This document shows positions 42,257 to 54,524 of a DNA stretch of 64,000 nucleotides, piece after piece. Position numbers and translations under genes: made by a program. The notes below the pieces were generated by a model that worked only from the letters and a program-made list of their open reading frames with translations, was not told where the DNA came from and made no database searches. This stretch comes from Costus lasius (Eukaryota; Streptophyta; Magnoliopsida; Zingiberales; Costaceae). How positions within the stretch are numbered: position 1 is the stretch's first letter; each line of letters opens with the position of its first letter. The stretch lies in the NCBI GenBank assembly GCA_027563935.2, contig CM050446.2, positions 30,011,501-30,075,500 on the forward strand. Direction: 5' to 3'.

Positions 42257-44206
42257 TGTTGGTGTATATGCCCTAGGACCTAGTTTTGGTCAACTTATGT
42301 ACTACTTGACACTGATATTTATATATCATTCTGGCATTGTCATTATCATTGTTTGATTATACCTGCGATTGTGTACTTACATGATAATGTCCCTGGAGAC
42401 AGATTGGATCTGTGCTCGAATTATAATCCCCAGTCGATGTACCTTAGTGGATATGGGACAGCTATGGTACTTGTGAGACTGGTATGTGGGCTGGTTAGGC
42501 ACGTGGTGCTAACGCAGACACATGGGTATATCATTGGGGATATACTGGATAGACTCGCTATGAGGCTATGACTTGGTGTCATGAGTTATCCTCATAAGTG
42601 ACAGGAGATGCATTGATCCCTTGACTTGAGGTCATTGATCATTCTATATGGTTAGGGACTTGCTTTGATACAACCTAACACCTTGCCGTAGCTGGGAGGT
42701 CATAACGGTTGTTATTGAGCATGTCACGACCCATATGAGAAGATCAATGGACAGACATAGGATTTGCCCCTTCCCTAAGGAAGTATGATATCAATGGAGC
42801 TCCTTTATGGTTCTATGACTGAGAGTGTATGGCCATACCCAGGTGAGAACCTATTTTAGTCATAGCCATGTGATTGGATGAAAACAAGTGGTGACACACT
42901 TGTCCAATCGGATATCAGTACGGCAAAGAGACTGTAATGCATCTGTACCTAGTTGCGATGATGGGGATGTCGATGTCGATATCCATTCCAACGACCTGGG
43001 TAGCAGCGATGCACTGCTAGGTGCCACTCACTGCTTGTGATGACCTTTGGTCAGCACTGCCAGCGTCAGAGGAACCTACTGGGTCGCACACCTTGATACT
43101 TGAGTTCTCGTATTGATCGGGAAGCCTTATGATCGAGTTATTGGATAACTCAGATCTAATTGGGAGATTTCATCAGCGCCAATGGCCTGATGAGATGGAA
43201 GAATGTTATTGGAGCCAAACTTCATTTTTGGCAGGTTGACCCGTATTTGACCATGGTTGGTCACATTTGGATTAGGGTTGCATTGGATTGGATCCAAATG
43301 CTTAATCAACCTATGCAATGATGTTTGGGCTAGCTCATTATCCAATGAGGCCCAATAACAAGTTCTCATGAAGAGATGAGAGGCTAAAAGGGTATAATGG
43401 GGAGAAACATGAACCATTAGGCGCCTAGGGGCATAATGGGGTCATGTTGGCGCCTTTGCTTCATTATGGAAGTAAAGGGCGCCTCCCCCTCTCTTCCTAG
43501 GATGGAATGCATGCCTCTATGGCATTGCTTGAGCCGCAAGGCAAGGCCTTGGCGCACAAGGAAAGGCGTGGGAACAAAAGGTAAGGTTGAATGAGAATTA
43601 TGGAAATATCTTGGAGACTTTCCTTATCTCAAACCTCCTCATCCTAGCCCTACACTTGTCATGATCCTAGCCATTACCCTAACCACCTCTTGCCCTATAA
43701 ATATGACCCTAGTCGCCCCCTCTTGTGGGTAATTTAATCCTTGAAGGCGTGAACACAAGGAGAGGGGCGAGTGCTTGGAGCAAGGGCGCATCTTCCATAA
43801 CCGCAACCCTCTTCCTCCTTTCATCTTGGCGCAAGGAGATCTAGGGCTTGGCGGCTTGGGCAGTTTTCCCTCTTCACTTGGCGCATCTTTTCTCTGAGTG
43901 GCGCAAGAGAAGTAAAACATCTCCCTAAGGCTTGGATCTTCTTCCCGAGGCTAGCACCGGGCGTGGAAGAAGAGAACTCAAGAGATCTGTGTGTGCGAGA
44001 CTGCAGAGGGCGCACACTTGGACGCCTTCATCGACATCGCTCTACATTGCTCTTAAGGTATTTCCTAACTCATCGTGTCGACTCCCTTGCTTGCGATCTT
44101 CACTGGGTTTTTGGGACTGGCCTGTTTCGGGGACATTCTTCCGCTGCGAAAAAAATGTATGTCCATAACTCTAAAAATTGTAAAATGTCCCCGGGGTTTC
44201 TCAACA
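42257..44206 (+). repeat. Copia D 5' LTR
   Basis: 1,950 bases. TATA box TATAAATA at 43696-43703; the region before it contains repeated GGCGCC/TTGGCGC motifs. The 3' part has TCCCCGGGGTTTC just before the end. Starts on the AGGGA duplication and is followed by the primer site. Confidence 0.95.
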
Positions 44207-44207
44207 G

Positions 44208-44219
44208 TGGTATCAGAGG
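44208..44219 (+). promoter_or_regulatory. Copia D primer-binding site
   Basis: TGGTATCAGAGG begins two bases after the LTR and matches initiator tRNA-Met in 11 of 12 bases. Confidence 0.9.
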
Positions 44220-45804
44220 GACTTGCAAGACTCAAATGATGTTTTATGCTTTTCTTCCATGCTCACATGCCATATCTCTATTTTCATAAATAGCATGATG
44301 CATGGCAATCGATTTTTCTAAAAGTAGAAAAATTAGGGTTTCTTGTTTCTATCATCCTCTCAATCTCTTTTGGAATTTTTGGACTATTTTTCTTGTTTGA
44401 TTTAAAGATCAAAGGCGCACGTAATTTTGTCAAGTAGGACGGGCATTGTGTCTTCGGACTGGCCAAGTCTCTTGATCTGACAAAATTGCCAGCCGAAAGG
44501 ATCTCTGAAATCATCATGAAAAATAAATCGCAATAAACCAAAAGACTTGTGAGAAGAAGATGAGAAAAAGAAACTGGTTTTATGAAAAAGTAAAATTTCA
44601 GATTTTATGTTTTTCATGAGCATGTAGAATTGCATGAGTAAATACCTTGATTGTGCATAATGTTGTGATCATGAGTCAAGCCCCTCTTGCATGCCTATGA
44701 TGTATCCTTGTGCGGCCTGCGTGCCATCTTTTTATTATTAAGAGGAAGATTAAGGGCTAGGCGCATCCTTCTTGGACCTTGATGCTCGCATCTTGCTTGA
44801 TGGCGCAAGCATGCAAGGTGATGCATGCAAGCTGGTGCTTGGTTGCTTGGTGGCACAAGAAATCTTGGCCCCTTGCATGGTGGCGCACCTTCCTTGGAGG
44901 AAGACCATGGCATTGGCCGAACCTATGGGGAACTTTTAAAGTGTACCTCTAGGGTTTGAGAGCTAAACCATGAGAGAAGGACCTTGGAGCCAACCTTGAA
45001 GTTCAAGCTAGAGGTCGGCTAGGTTAGGTCTAGTTTTTGGGGCTTGAGTTCTAGGACAAGAGTTGAACCTATTTCATGGCATGGATTGGTTCAATGTCTT
45101 GTATAGGATATGATCACATCATCCTTTACTACTTTTATTATTATCTGCAGAAGCATGCCTGAAATGTTTTACCGTTATGTTATCACTATAGGATTGCATG
45201 CCTGTAATGATAGACATAAGATAAAACTGAGATGATGAGACCTTAAACAAAAAGCCTCAATTAAAATATCAAGTATGGTAGCCTTCTAACGCGTAGCCCT
45301 CACTAAGCTATCGATCAGTGGAGTTGTGAATTGTTTCCCACCCTTGTGGGACACACCCACTTATCTTTAGAAAGTGCGTGGTGGCAATGGTTTCCCCAGT
45401 CCAGTTTTAACCTGGACGTGCCTTCGCAAGGAAACTTGTTGGCCCTAGGCATAACGGTTAGGAATGGACTTGACTGGAAGTTCACATGTGCTGGGCACAT
45501 GGTGAAAGTCTAGAGGCATCGTCGAGAGGTAAATGTTTCATGTTGTATCCAGCCCTCGCTGGACATGAAATGCCCAGACTGTCTCGACAAGGGGAGTTGC
45601 TTGGAGCAACCGGCCGGCGCGCCCACCTTAGGAAGCATGGGTTTCTTTATGCATCTCATCCCACCCTCGTGGGACGCAAAGCCTCATGTGAAATAAGGAT
45701 CCCATCTCACTAGGAAGTTTTAAACTTCCCGATTGACTTTGTGGGTTGTCAATTCGAATATAAAATAGTGGGAGCCATGGTCATTTAAAACAAGTCCAGT
45801 TTAA
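44220..45804 (+). promoter_or_regulatory. Copia D long leader with hairpin cluster
   Basis: 1.6 kb without a long plus-strand frame lies between primer site and Gag. At 45336-45351, 45548-45563 and 45659-45674 there are three stem-loops with 6-bp stems and a CCTY loop: TCCCAC/GTGGGA, TCCAGC/GCTGGA, TCCCAC/GTGGGA. A further stem CATGTGC-TGG-GCACATG lies at 45484-45500 and GTCCAG..CTGGAC near 45399-45418. In retroelements such structures in the leader act in RNA packaging or translation; that role is inferred. Confidence 0.65.
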
Positions 45805-45852
45805 ATGACTCGAAGTAGTACTAATCTGCTGTTTCTTGGTTGTTGTAGAACA

Positions 45853-48800
45853 ATGGCTACGAACACTGGCGGATTATCACTGCGATCACTCCTTGATAAG
45901 GATAAGTTAGTTGGAACTAACTTTATGGACTGGCATCGGAATTTGAGGATAGTCCTCAAGCTCGAGAAGAAGCTATATGTCCTTGAACAGCCTCTTCCTG
46001 CGGCTCCTCCGCCTAATGCCCGAACGGCAGACAGAGATGCTTATAGAAAGCATCAGGATGACTCTTTGGAGGTTGCATGTCTTATGCTAGCCAGTATGGC
46101 ACCTGAACTGCAGGTGCAATATGAGGAGCAGAACGCTTTTCAGATGATTACTTGTCTGAAACAGATGTTCGAGGCTCAGGCTAGAACTGAGAGATTTGAC
46201 ACCGCTAAAGCAGTCTTTCGGTGCAAGTTGTCTGAAGGTGCACCAGTGAGACCCCATGTTCTCAAACTCATTGAGAATGTGGATCATCTCAGGAGACTGG
46301 GACACACCATAGACAACGAGCTGGTTGTGGATCTTATTCTTCATTCCCTGCCCCCTAGCTTCAGTCCGTTTATCATTAACTTCAACATGAACCGGATTGA
46401 GTGCACACGGGAGGAATTGATGAATATGCTCCAAACAGCCGAGCGAGAGATGGGTAAGACCAAACCCAATTCTGTTCTTTTGGTCCCTGCGACCAAGAAG
46501 ATAAAGAAGAAGGGTAAGGCACGTGCTAAGAGCAGTGCCATAGGTCCTACCAAAGCACTGAAGAAAAGGGCGAAGAAGTCAAAGGAACAAAGGTGTTTCC
46601 ACTATGGCGAGCAGGGCCACTGGAGAAGGGACTGCAGGCAGCTTCAGAATGAGGAGAAGAAAGGCTTGGCCTTAACTTCTAGCTCAGGTATTTATGTTAC
46701 AGAAGTCAACCTTTCTACTTCTATGTCATGGGTATTGGATACCGCATGTGGAGCTCATATTTGTACAAATATGCAGGGGCTCAAGAAAAGTAGATCGGTG
46801 CGGCTTGGAGAGATTGACCTACGCGTTGGAAACGGGGCACAGGTTGCTGCTGTTGCTGTAGGCGTTTTGACTCTCTCCTTGCCTTCTGGACTTCAATTAG
46901 AACTAGACAATTGCTTTTGTGTACCTTCGCTAACAAAGAACATTGTATCCATTCCTTGCTTGGCGAGGAAAGGATTTAAATTTGAAATAAATAAGAACTC
47001 CTGTTCTTTTTCATTTGCAAATATGTTCTATGGGAGGGGTACTTTATGCAATGGTCTGTATATCTTGGATATGGAAAGTTCTGTTTGTAACATAAGCAAT
47101 AAAAGGACCAAACTGAGTGGTTCAGTTGGTGCTTTCCTATGGCACTGTCGATTAGCCCATATAAACAAGAATCGCATCCAACAACTCCATGCAAATGGAT
47201 TGTTAGATTCAAGTTCCTTGGAGGAATTTGATACTTGTGAACCTTGTTTATTAGGGAAGATGACAAAGGCGCCCTTCACCAAGATTAGTGAGAGGGCAGA
47301 AGGTTTATTGGATCTCATACATACTGATGTGTGTGGGCCCTTCAATAAACAAGCCAGAGGAGGGTACAACTACTTCATTACCTTCACTGATGACTTCAGT
47401 AGGTATGGTTATGTCTACTTAATGAGACATAAATCTGAATCCTTTGAGAAATTCAAGGAGTTCAAGAATGAAGTAGAGAACTAGCTTGGAAGATCCATTA
47501 AAGCTCTTCGATCAGATCGAGGTGGAGAATACCTGAGTGGTGAGTTCTTTGACTATCTGAGAGAGTGTGGGATCATATCCCAACTCATTCCTCCTGAAAC
47601 ACCTCAATGGAATGGTGTGTCTGAAAGGAGAAATCGAACTTTATTGGATATGGTTCGATCCATGATGAGTCATGCAACTCTACCTTCATCATTCTGGGGG
47701 CATGCACTAGAAACAGCTTCTCTGATACTGAATAATGTTCCATCTAAGAGTGTCTCCAAAATACCATACGAGGTGTGGAGTGGGAGACGCCCTAATCTCA
47801 CGTTTATCAGGATCTGGGGATGTGAGGCTTATGTCAAACGTCAAGATTCTAGCAAGCTAGAACCTAGATCTGATAAGTGTGTGTTTGTGGGGTATCCTAA
47901 GGAAACTAAAGGATACTACTTCTATGTCCCAACCGAGAACAAAGTTTTTGTTGCTCGGGGTGCTGTCTTTCTAGAGAAAGAATTTCTTATGAAAGAAGTT
48001 AGTGGGAGGAAGTTTGACTTGGATGAGGTCCAAGTGCAAGCACAAGACAAAGAGATGGAATCTGAGCCACCTGCACCGGTTGCTAGGCAACCTGAGGCTC
48101 AGACACAGGTCCCGCGTAGGTCTGGGAGAATTCGTCGTGCACCTGAAAGGTATGAGTCGCTACCGACCCAACACGAAGGGATCTTCATCATTGAGGATGA
48201 ACCTAGAACCTATGATGAGGCGGTCAGTGGACCGGACTCCGAGAAATGGCTTGACGCCATGAGATCTGAGATGGATTCCATGTCGGCTAACCAACTCTGG
48301 GATTTGGTTGAGCTGCCTGATGGGGTAAAACCCATAGGGTGTAAATGGGTCTTCAAGAAGAAGACAGACATGGATGGCAAAATAGTTACCTATAAGGGTA
48401 CACTAGTAACTAAAGGATTTAAACAAGTCCACGGGGTGGACTATGATGAAACCTTCTCGCCAGTTGCCATGATTAAATCCATTCGGATTCTGCTTGCTAT
48501 AGCTGCATATCATGACTATGAGATATGGCAGATGGATGTGAAAACAGCGTTCCTTAACGGGAAGCTGACTGAGGATGTGTATATGACACAACCTGATGGC
48601 TTCATCCATCCTGCAGAGGCTAATAAGGTCTGCAGGCTAAAGAGGTCCATTTATGGATTAAAGCAAGCATCTCAAAGTTGGAATCTTCGATTTGATGAGG
48701 CCGTGAGAGATTATGGCTTTATCAAAAGCGAAGATGACGCCTGTGTATACAGAAAATTCAGTGGGAGCTTGGTAATTTTTCTGGTCTTGTATGTTGATGA

Positions 48801-49773
48801 CATACTGCTCATCGGAAATGACATCCCTAGTCTTCAAGCTGTGAAGACATGGTTGGGGAAGTGTTTCGAGATGAAAGACTTAGGGGAGGCCGCCTATATT
48901 CTAGGAGTGAGGATCTACCGGGATAGATCCAAGAGGCTCTTGGCCCTTAGTCAAAGTACTTACATTGATAAGGTACTGGAGAGGTTCTACATGGAGCAAT
49001 CCAAGAAAGGATACCTTCCAGTGAGACATGGCCTTACTCTCTCAAAGAGCCAGTGTCCTACAACACAGGCTGAGAGGGATGACATGAGTCGAATTCCTTA
49101 TGCTTCGGCAGTAGGATCGATCATGTATGCAATGTTATGTACTAGACCAGATGTGGCATATGCTGTGAGCATTACCAGCCGATACCAATCCAATCCAGGT
49201 CTACAGCACTGGGTGGCTGTAAAGAACATCCTAAAGTATCTGAGAAGAACTAAGGATTTGTTCTTGGTCTATGGGGGACAGGAAGAGCTCAGTATGCAAG
49301 GCTATACTGACGCATCGTTCCAGTCTGACCCTGACGACTTTAGATCGCAGGCCGGCTATGTGTTCAAGATAAATGGAGGCGCTGTATGTTGGAAAAGCTT
49401 CAAGCAATCCACCATAGCAGATTCTACAACCGAAGCTGAGTATGTGGCTGCTTCTGAGGCAGCCAAGGAAGCTGTTTGGATAAGGAAGTTCTTATGTGAT
49501 CTTCAAGTGGTACCTAGTGCAATGGATCCCATTGAACTCTACTGTGACAACAATAGAGCAATTGCACAAGCCAAGGAACCACGGTCTCATCAAAGATCCA
49601 AACACATACTCAGAAGATTTCACATGATCAGAGAGATCATTGACAGAGGTGATGTCAAGATTAGCAGAGTAGACACAGAGAAAAATCTGGCAGACCCATT
49701 GACCAAAGCTTTGGCGCAGCAGAAGCATGATGGTCACGCTAGAGATATGGGGTTGAGATTCCTCAACTTCTAG
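45853..49773 (+). pseudogene. Copia D gag-pol, single frame with one stop
   Basis: An upstream in-frame ATG is at 45805; MATNTGGLS at 45853 is the likelier start. Counted from 45805: Gag 30-240, knuckle 264-277 (CFHYGEQGHWRRDC, where the second zinc Cys is Tyr), protease DTA (312-314), integrase zinc His447/His452/Cys478/Cys481 and first catalytic Asp508. TAG at 47482-47484 then interrupts; the frame continues unchanged with SDRGGEY (second Asp), NGVSERRN (Glu), reverse transcriptase with YVDDILL (48790-48810), RNase H with DSTTEAEYVA (49423-49452), and ends GLRFLNF at 49773. A CAG-to-TAG change would explain the stop. Without it this would be a complete copia polyprotein of about 1,300 residues. 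Confidence 0.95.
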
Positions 49774-49781
49774 GTCTTAGT

Positions 49782-49794
49782 GCAAGTGGGAGAT
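49782..49794 (+). promoter_or_regulatory. Copia D polypurine tract
   Basis: GCAAGTGGGAGAT immediately before the 3' LTR, the usual plus-strand primer site of plant copia elements, nine bases after the gag-pol stop. Confidence 0.85.
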
Positions 49795-51743
49795 TGTTGG
49801 TGTATATGCCCTAGGACCTAGTTTTGGTCAACTTATGTACTACTTGACACTGATATTTATATATCATTCTGGCATTGTCATTATCATTGTTTGACTACAC
49901 CTGCGATTGTGTACTTACATGATAATGTCCCTGGAGACAGATTGGATATGTGCTCGAATTATAATCCCCAGTCGATGTACCTTAGTGGATATGGGACAGC
50001 TATGGTACTTGTGAGACTGGTATGTGGGCTGGTTAGGCACGTGATGCTAACGCAGACACATGGGTATATCATTGGGGATATACTGGATAGACCCGCTATG
50101 AGGCTATGACTTGGTGTCATGAGTTATCCTCATAAGTGACAGGAGATGCATTGATCCCTTGACTTGAGGTCATTGATCATTCTATATGGTTAGGGACTTG
50201 CTTTGATACAACCTAACACCTTGCCGTAGCTGGGAGGTCATAACGGTTGTTATTGAGCATGTCACGACCCATATGAGAAGATCAATGGACAGACATAGGA
50301 TTTGCCCTTCCCTAAGGAAGTATGATATCAATGGAGCTCCTTTATGGTTCTATGACTGAGAGTGTATGGCCATACCCAGGTGAGAACCTGTTTTAGTCAT
50401 AGCCATGTGATTGGATGAAAACAAGTGGTGACACACTTGTCCAATCGGATATCAGTATGGTAAAGAGACTGTAATGCATCTGTACCTAGTTGCGATGATG
50501 GGGATGTCGATGTCGATATCCATTCCAACGACCTGGGTAGCAGCGATGCACTGCTAGGTGCCACTCACTGCTTGTGATGACCTTTGGTCAGCACTGCCAG
50601 CGTCAGAGGAACCTACAGGGTCGCACACCTTGATACTTGAGTTCTCGTATTGATCGGGAAGCCTTATGATCGAGTTATTGGATAACTCGGATCTAATTGG
50701 GAGATTTCATCAGCGCCAATGGGCCTGATGAGATGGAAGAATGTTATTGGAGCCAAACTTCATTTTTGGCAGGTTGACCCGTATTTGACCATGGTTGGTC
50801 ACATTTGGATTAGGGTTGCATTGGATTGGATCCAAATGCTTAATCAACCTATGCAATGATGTTTGGGCTAGCTTATTATCCAATGAGGCCCAATAACAAG
50901 TTCTCATGAAGAGATGAGAGGCTAAAAGGGTATAATGGGGAGAAACATGAACCATTAGGCGCCTAGGGGCATAATGGGGTCATGTTGGCGCCTTTGCTTC
51001 ATTATGGAAGTAAAGGGCGCCTCCCCCTCTCTTCCTAGGATGGAATGCATGCCTCTATGGCATTGCTTGAGGCGCAAGGCAAGGCCTTGGCGCACAAGGA
51101 AAGGCGTGGGAACAAAAGGTAAGGTTGAATGAGAATTATGGAAATATCTTGGAGACTTTCCTTATCTCAAACCTCCTCATCCTAGCCCTACACTTGTCAT
51201 GATCCTAGCCATTACCCTAACCGCCTCTTGCCCTATAAATATGACCCTAGTCGCCCCCTCTTGTGGGTAATTTAATCCTTGAAGGCGTGAACACAAGGAG
51301 AGGGGCGAGTGCTTGGAGCAAGGGCGCATCTTCCATAACCGCAACCCTCTTCCTCCTTTCATCTTGGCGCAAGGAGATCTAGGGCTTGGCAGCTTGGGCG
51401 GTTTTCCCTCTTCACTTGGCGCATCTTTTCTCTGAGTGGCGCAAGAGAAGTAAAACATCTCCCTAAGGCTTGGATCTTCTTCCCGAGGCTAGCACCGGGC
51501 GTGGAAGAAGAGAACTCAAGAGATCCGTGTGTGCGAGACTGCAGAGGGCGCACACTTGGACGCCTTCATCGACATCGCTCTACATTGCTCTTAAGGTATT
51601 TCCTAACTCATCGTGTCGACTCCCTTGCTTGCGATCTTCACTGGGTTTTTGGGACTGGCCTGTTTCGGGGACATTCTTCCGCTGCGAAAAAATGTATGTC
51701 CATAACTCTGAAAATTGTAAAATGTCCCCGGGGTTTCCCAACA
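49795..51743 (+). repeat. Copia D 3' LTR
   Basis: 1,949 bases, near-identical to the 5' LTR; TATA box at 51234-51241. Differences are mainly single C/T or G/A changes. Ends CCCAACA, followed by AGGGA. Confidence 0.95.
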
Positions 51744-52730
51744 AGGGATTTCCAAAAGTGACCCACAAACTGAGTGTCATGGTTTGATACGATCGTGAGG
51801 GGCAGGCCATGTAGGCAAATGATCCCTTTGACAAAGGGACGTGCAATGTGCGAGGCATCGACTGATTTAGAGCAGGGCACAAAGTGTGCCAGCTTGGAAA
51901 AGCGGTCCACGACAACAAAGATGGAGTCGTGGTGCGAAGCCATGCGAGGTAAGCCAAGGACGAAGTCCATGCTAATCTCAAGCCATAGACCCTGTGGAAC
52001 TGGAAGGGGAGTGCAAAGACCAGTGTTGGGCGGACGGGGCTTGGCACGTTGACATGTGCCACAAGGGCGAACGACCCTATCTACATCCCTACGAAGAGTG
52101 GGCTAGAAGAATCGGTCTTCGGCCAAGTCGAGGGTCTTGTCATGAACATGGTGTCCGGTGGCACCACTAGTGTGGAGCTCGATTAAGAGGTGCTCACGCA
52201 AAGATGAATGGTGTACGCACAGGCGGTTACCGAAGGAGAGGTAGCCGTCATGAAGGCAGTATGGAAGATCCGGGGGATCAGAGGCAAGGAGCCTCACGTA
52301 GACAGGACCGTAGTTAGGGCAGTCCGCGTACTCATCACGGATGTGATCCAAGGTGGGGACTGACGTGGTCAAGATGCACAGAAGGGAACGGACGTGACTT
52401 AGGGCATCGGCAACCACATTGTCCTTGCCCGCCTTGTGGGTGATAATGAAGGTGTACTGCTGGAGAAACTCAACCCACATCGCATGGCGAGGGGCGAGCT
52501 TGTTCTGGGCGTTGAGGAATGAGAGGGCCTAGTGGTCGCTATAGAGTATAAACTCCGTGTGCAGGAGGTAGTGACACCATTGCCGAAGGGATTGGACAAT
52601 AGCATAAAACTCCTTGTCATAAGTGGAGTAATGCTGGCAGACCTCGTTCACGTTCTCACAAAAGAAGGCGATGGGATGGCCCTATTGGCTCAGAGTACCG
52701 CCAATGCCGGTGCCGGAGGCATCGCAGGTG
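51744..52730 (-). pseudogene. Gypsy 1 RNase H and integrase N-terminal/core
   Basis: Minus strand: CDASGTGIGGTLSQ then AFFCENVNEVCQHYSTYDKEFYA (RNase H), HKAGKDNVVADALSH (end of RNase H), the integrase HHCC region (ELHTSGATGHH..., CGTCQRAK) and the core with MDFVLGLPR (first Asp) and SNHDTQFVGHFWKSL (second Asp). Stops interrupt at about 52678, 52530 and 52103. The right boundary is abrupt: after the Val-Thr-Cys-Asp codons (about 52730) the sequence becomes unrelated. The related gypsy 2 encodes the same region at 63580-63900. Confidence 0.9.
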
Positions 52731-53737
52731 ACACGTCCCGCAAGTGCACGGTTATGTCGAAGTAATATAAAAGATGTTGAATTCCACAGGGAACAAGGTT
52801 GAGTACCAGAAAATCCAAGTTTCAATAGCTAGGCAAATCGAAACGGGGTTTTGAGAACATAAATCGAAAACAAGAAATCAAAGCTGCATCGGTAGAGAAT
52901 AAATATGAGAGAGGTATCAGGGCTATGGTTTCCACCACGCTGACGATCTTAATTGCGCTTAAAAATATCAGTTATCTGAATTTATGATATTGCACAAGGA
53001 ATCTATCCCTAGGGTATAAGGTGCCCTCTCTCGAGTGTACACCCTGGTGTTTGACTAAGGTGATCTCCTACTCTCGCGGTGGATCATTTTAGTCAAACCC
53101 AATGAGTTCTATGGAAGATTGTGAAACCCTCGAGTGAAGACCCACTCTCGTGTCAAGGTCTCGCAAGTTTTACAAAGAAGATCCGTCTTTACGATCCTCC
53201 TCTCGGTATGAATCGTAACGACTAATACATGAAAATACTCATCCAAGGTAAAATCATGAGATATGCATATCAAAGTAAAATATGCTCATAATATAATTCA
53301 AATAACGGAATTAAAACAAGGTTTGCAATTAAGAATCGTCAACGGGCTTTGACCGAGCCTCGAAAAAGAGTTTATGCTATGGAATACATAGTGTCACTGA
53401 AGAATCTTTCAACAATCATAGGAAAACTACAAGGAATCATTTCTAAAGGGGAAAGAACACTAAACCACTGCTAATCTCTCGGAATCATGAAGCTTTGACG
53501 ATCGAATCTCGCCAAATCGCAGTGAGAACTGAGTTTTCACTGCCGTTCATCGCCCTTGCCGGCTTTCATCCAATTGCCCCTCCTTAGGGCAAGAAAAATT
53601 AGGGCTTTTATACTCCATGCATTCTCCTTCAAAGTAGCTTTCCAAAAAGTCCACACTTGCCAAATTTGGATGCTAGATGGATCAGAAATCGGAGAGAATC
53701 CAAGTGAAACTCGGACTCGCGTTCACCAGGGTCAAAA

Positions 53738-53982
53738 TCACGGGTGAACCCCGCTGGGTTTACCTAGCCGTGATTTGCTCTGGGACATTTTAGTCGAAAG
53801 AAGCACGGGTGAACCCGCTGGGGTTCACTAGGCCGTGAAGCTCTCTGGTCATTTTGAGCGCTGCGCAACAAAGAGAATCACGGGTGAACCCCGTCGGGTT
53901 CACCTGCCCGTGAAGCTCTCTATGAAGTATCCTGTTGTCTGGCGAAAGAACCGGTGAACCCCATGGGGTTCACCTGGCCGTA
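53738..53982. repeat. Array of four palindromes CACGGGTGAACCCC/GGGGTTCACC...CCGTG
   Basis: Units at 53738-53773, 53803-53838, 53878-53913 and 53951-53982 are separated by 30-40 bases of unrelated or weakly similar sequence. Each can form a stem of 12-15 pairs around a 2-4 base loop. Arms keep pairing despite substitutions in several units (for example GGGTGAACC with GGTTCACC). Confidence 0.85.
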
Positions 53983-54519
53983 TTTCCTAGGTTAACTCCA
54001 ATTGAGCCCAAATTTGACGGGCGGCTTTGTCTTCATATAAGAAATCACCCCATGGCCTTAGAATCTTCAAAAGACTTCAAAATTGGGTGATTTTACCTGA
54101 AATTCCACAAAAGTAAGAAAAAGTGAAGATTCCAAAGCTTTCAAGTAAATAAGCCTTAAAAGAGTGTGAAACTATCAAAATAAGCCTAGATTTATCATGA
54201 AATAATAAGGAAAATTACTATTAAAATGCAAGACATCAAAATACTCCAGACTTAAATCTTTGTTTGCCCTCAAGCAACGAAATAGGATGAAACACAAGAT
54301 GGGTATAAGAGCAATCTTTTGTGTTGAGGTATACATCCAAGTCAGAAGAATATTTAGTAGCAATCCAAAATCTAATCAGGAGAAATCAAGTAAATGGTTG
54401 TTTCAAGTATTCAAGAGTTTGATCCCACGATCTCTGGATGCCAAACAACCTAGTAAGCAGTAAACATAGGATTCAATCAAGCCTACACACAACACTCATG
54501 CAATTCCAATCCTTCCTAA
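53983..54519. other. Non-coding part of the Athila-like element
   Basis: AT-rich with no long frame; read on the minus strand it is downstream of the 343-codon ORF. Nothing further recognised. Confidence 0.4.
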
Positions 54520-54524
54520 TCACA

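Larger units (their letters stand above)
42257..51743 (+). mobile_element. Full-length Ty1-copia element D (9.49 kb, AGGGA duplication)
   Basis: TGTTGG...CAACA LTRs of 1,950 and 1,949 bases, primer site, long leader, gag-pol in one frame, polypurine tract. AGGGA flanks it exactly (42252-42256 and 51744-51748). I count about 20 differences between the LTRs (about 99% identity). At a commonly used plant rate near 1.3e-8 per site per year this means roughly 0.4 million years, the youngest datable insertion here. One stop (47482-47484) interrupts gag-pol. It lies inside gypsy 1 in opposite orientation. Confidence 0.97.
38014..52730 (-). mobile_element. Ty3-gypsy element 1, split by two copia insertions
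   Basis: Minus-strand order from right to left: RNase H (starts abruptly at 52730), integrase, [copia element 42257-51743], rest of integrase core, [solo LTR 39987-41873], integrase C-terminus, a tandem array (39110-39560), a short C-terminal frame, and a 3' LTR ending at 38014. The 5' LTR, gag and reverse transcriptase are missing because the sequence switches to the Athila-like element at about 52730. Reading across each insertion restores a continuous gypsy sequence in alignment, which fixes the insertion order. Confidence 0.85.

Noticed and set aside
46087..46553. Minus-strand frames inside copia D gag
   Set aside because: They are antisense shadows of the conserved gag frame.
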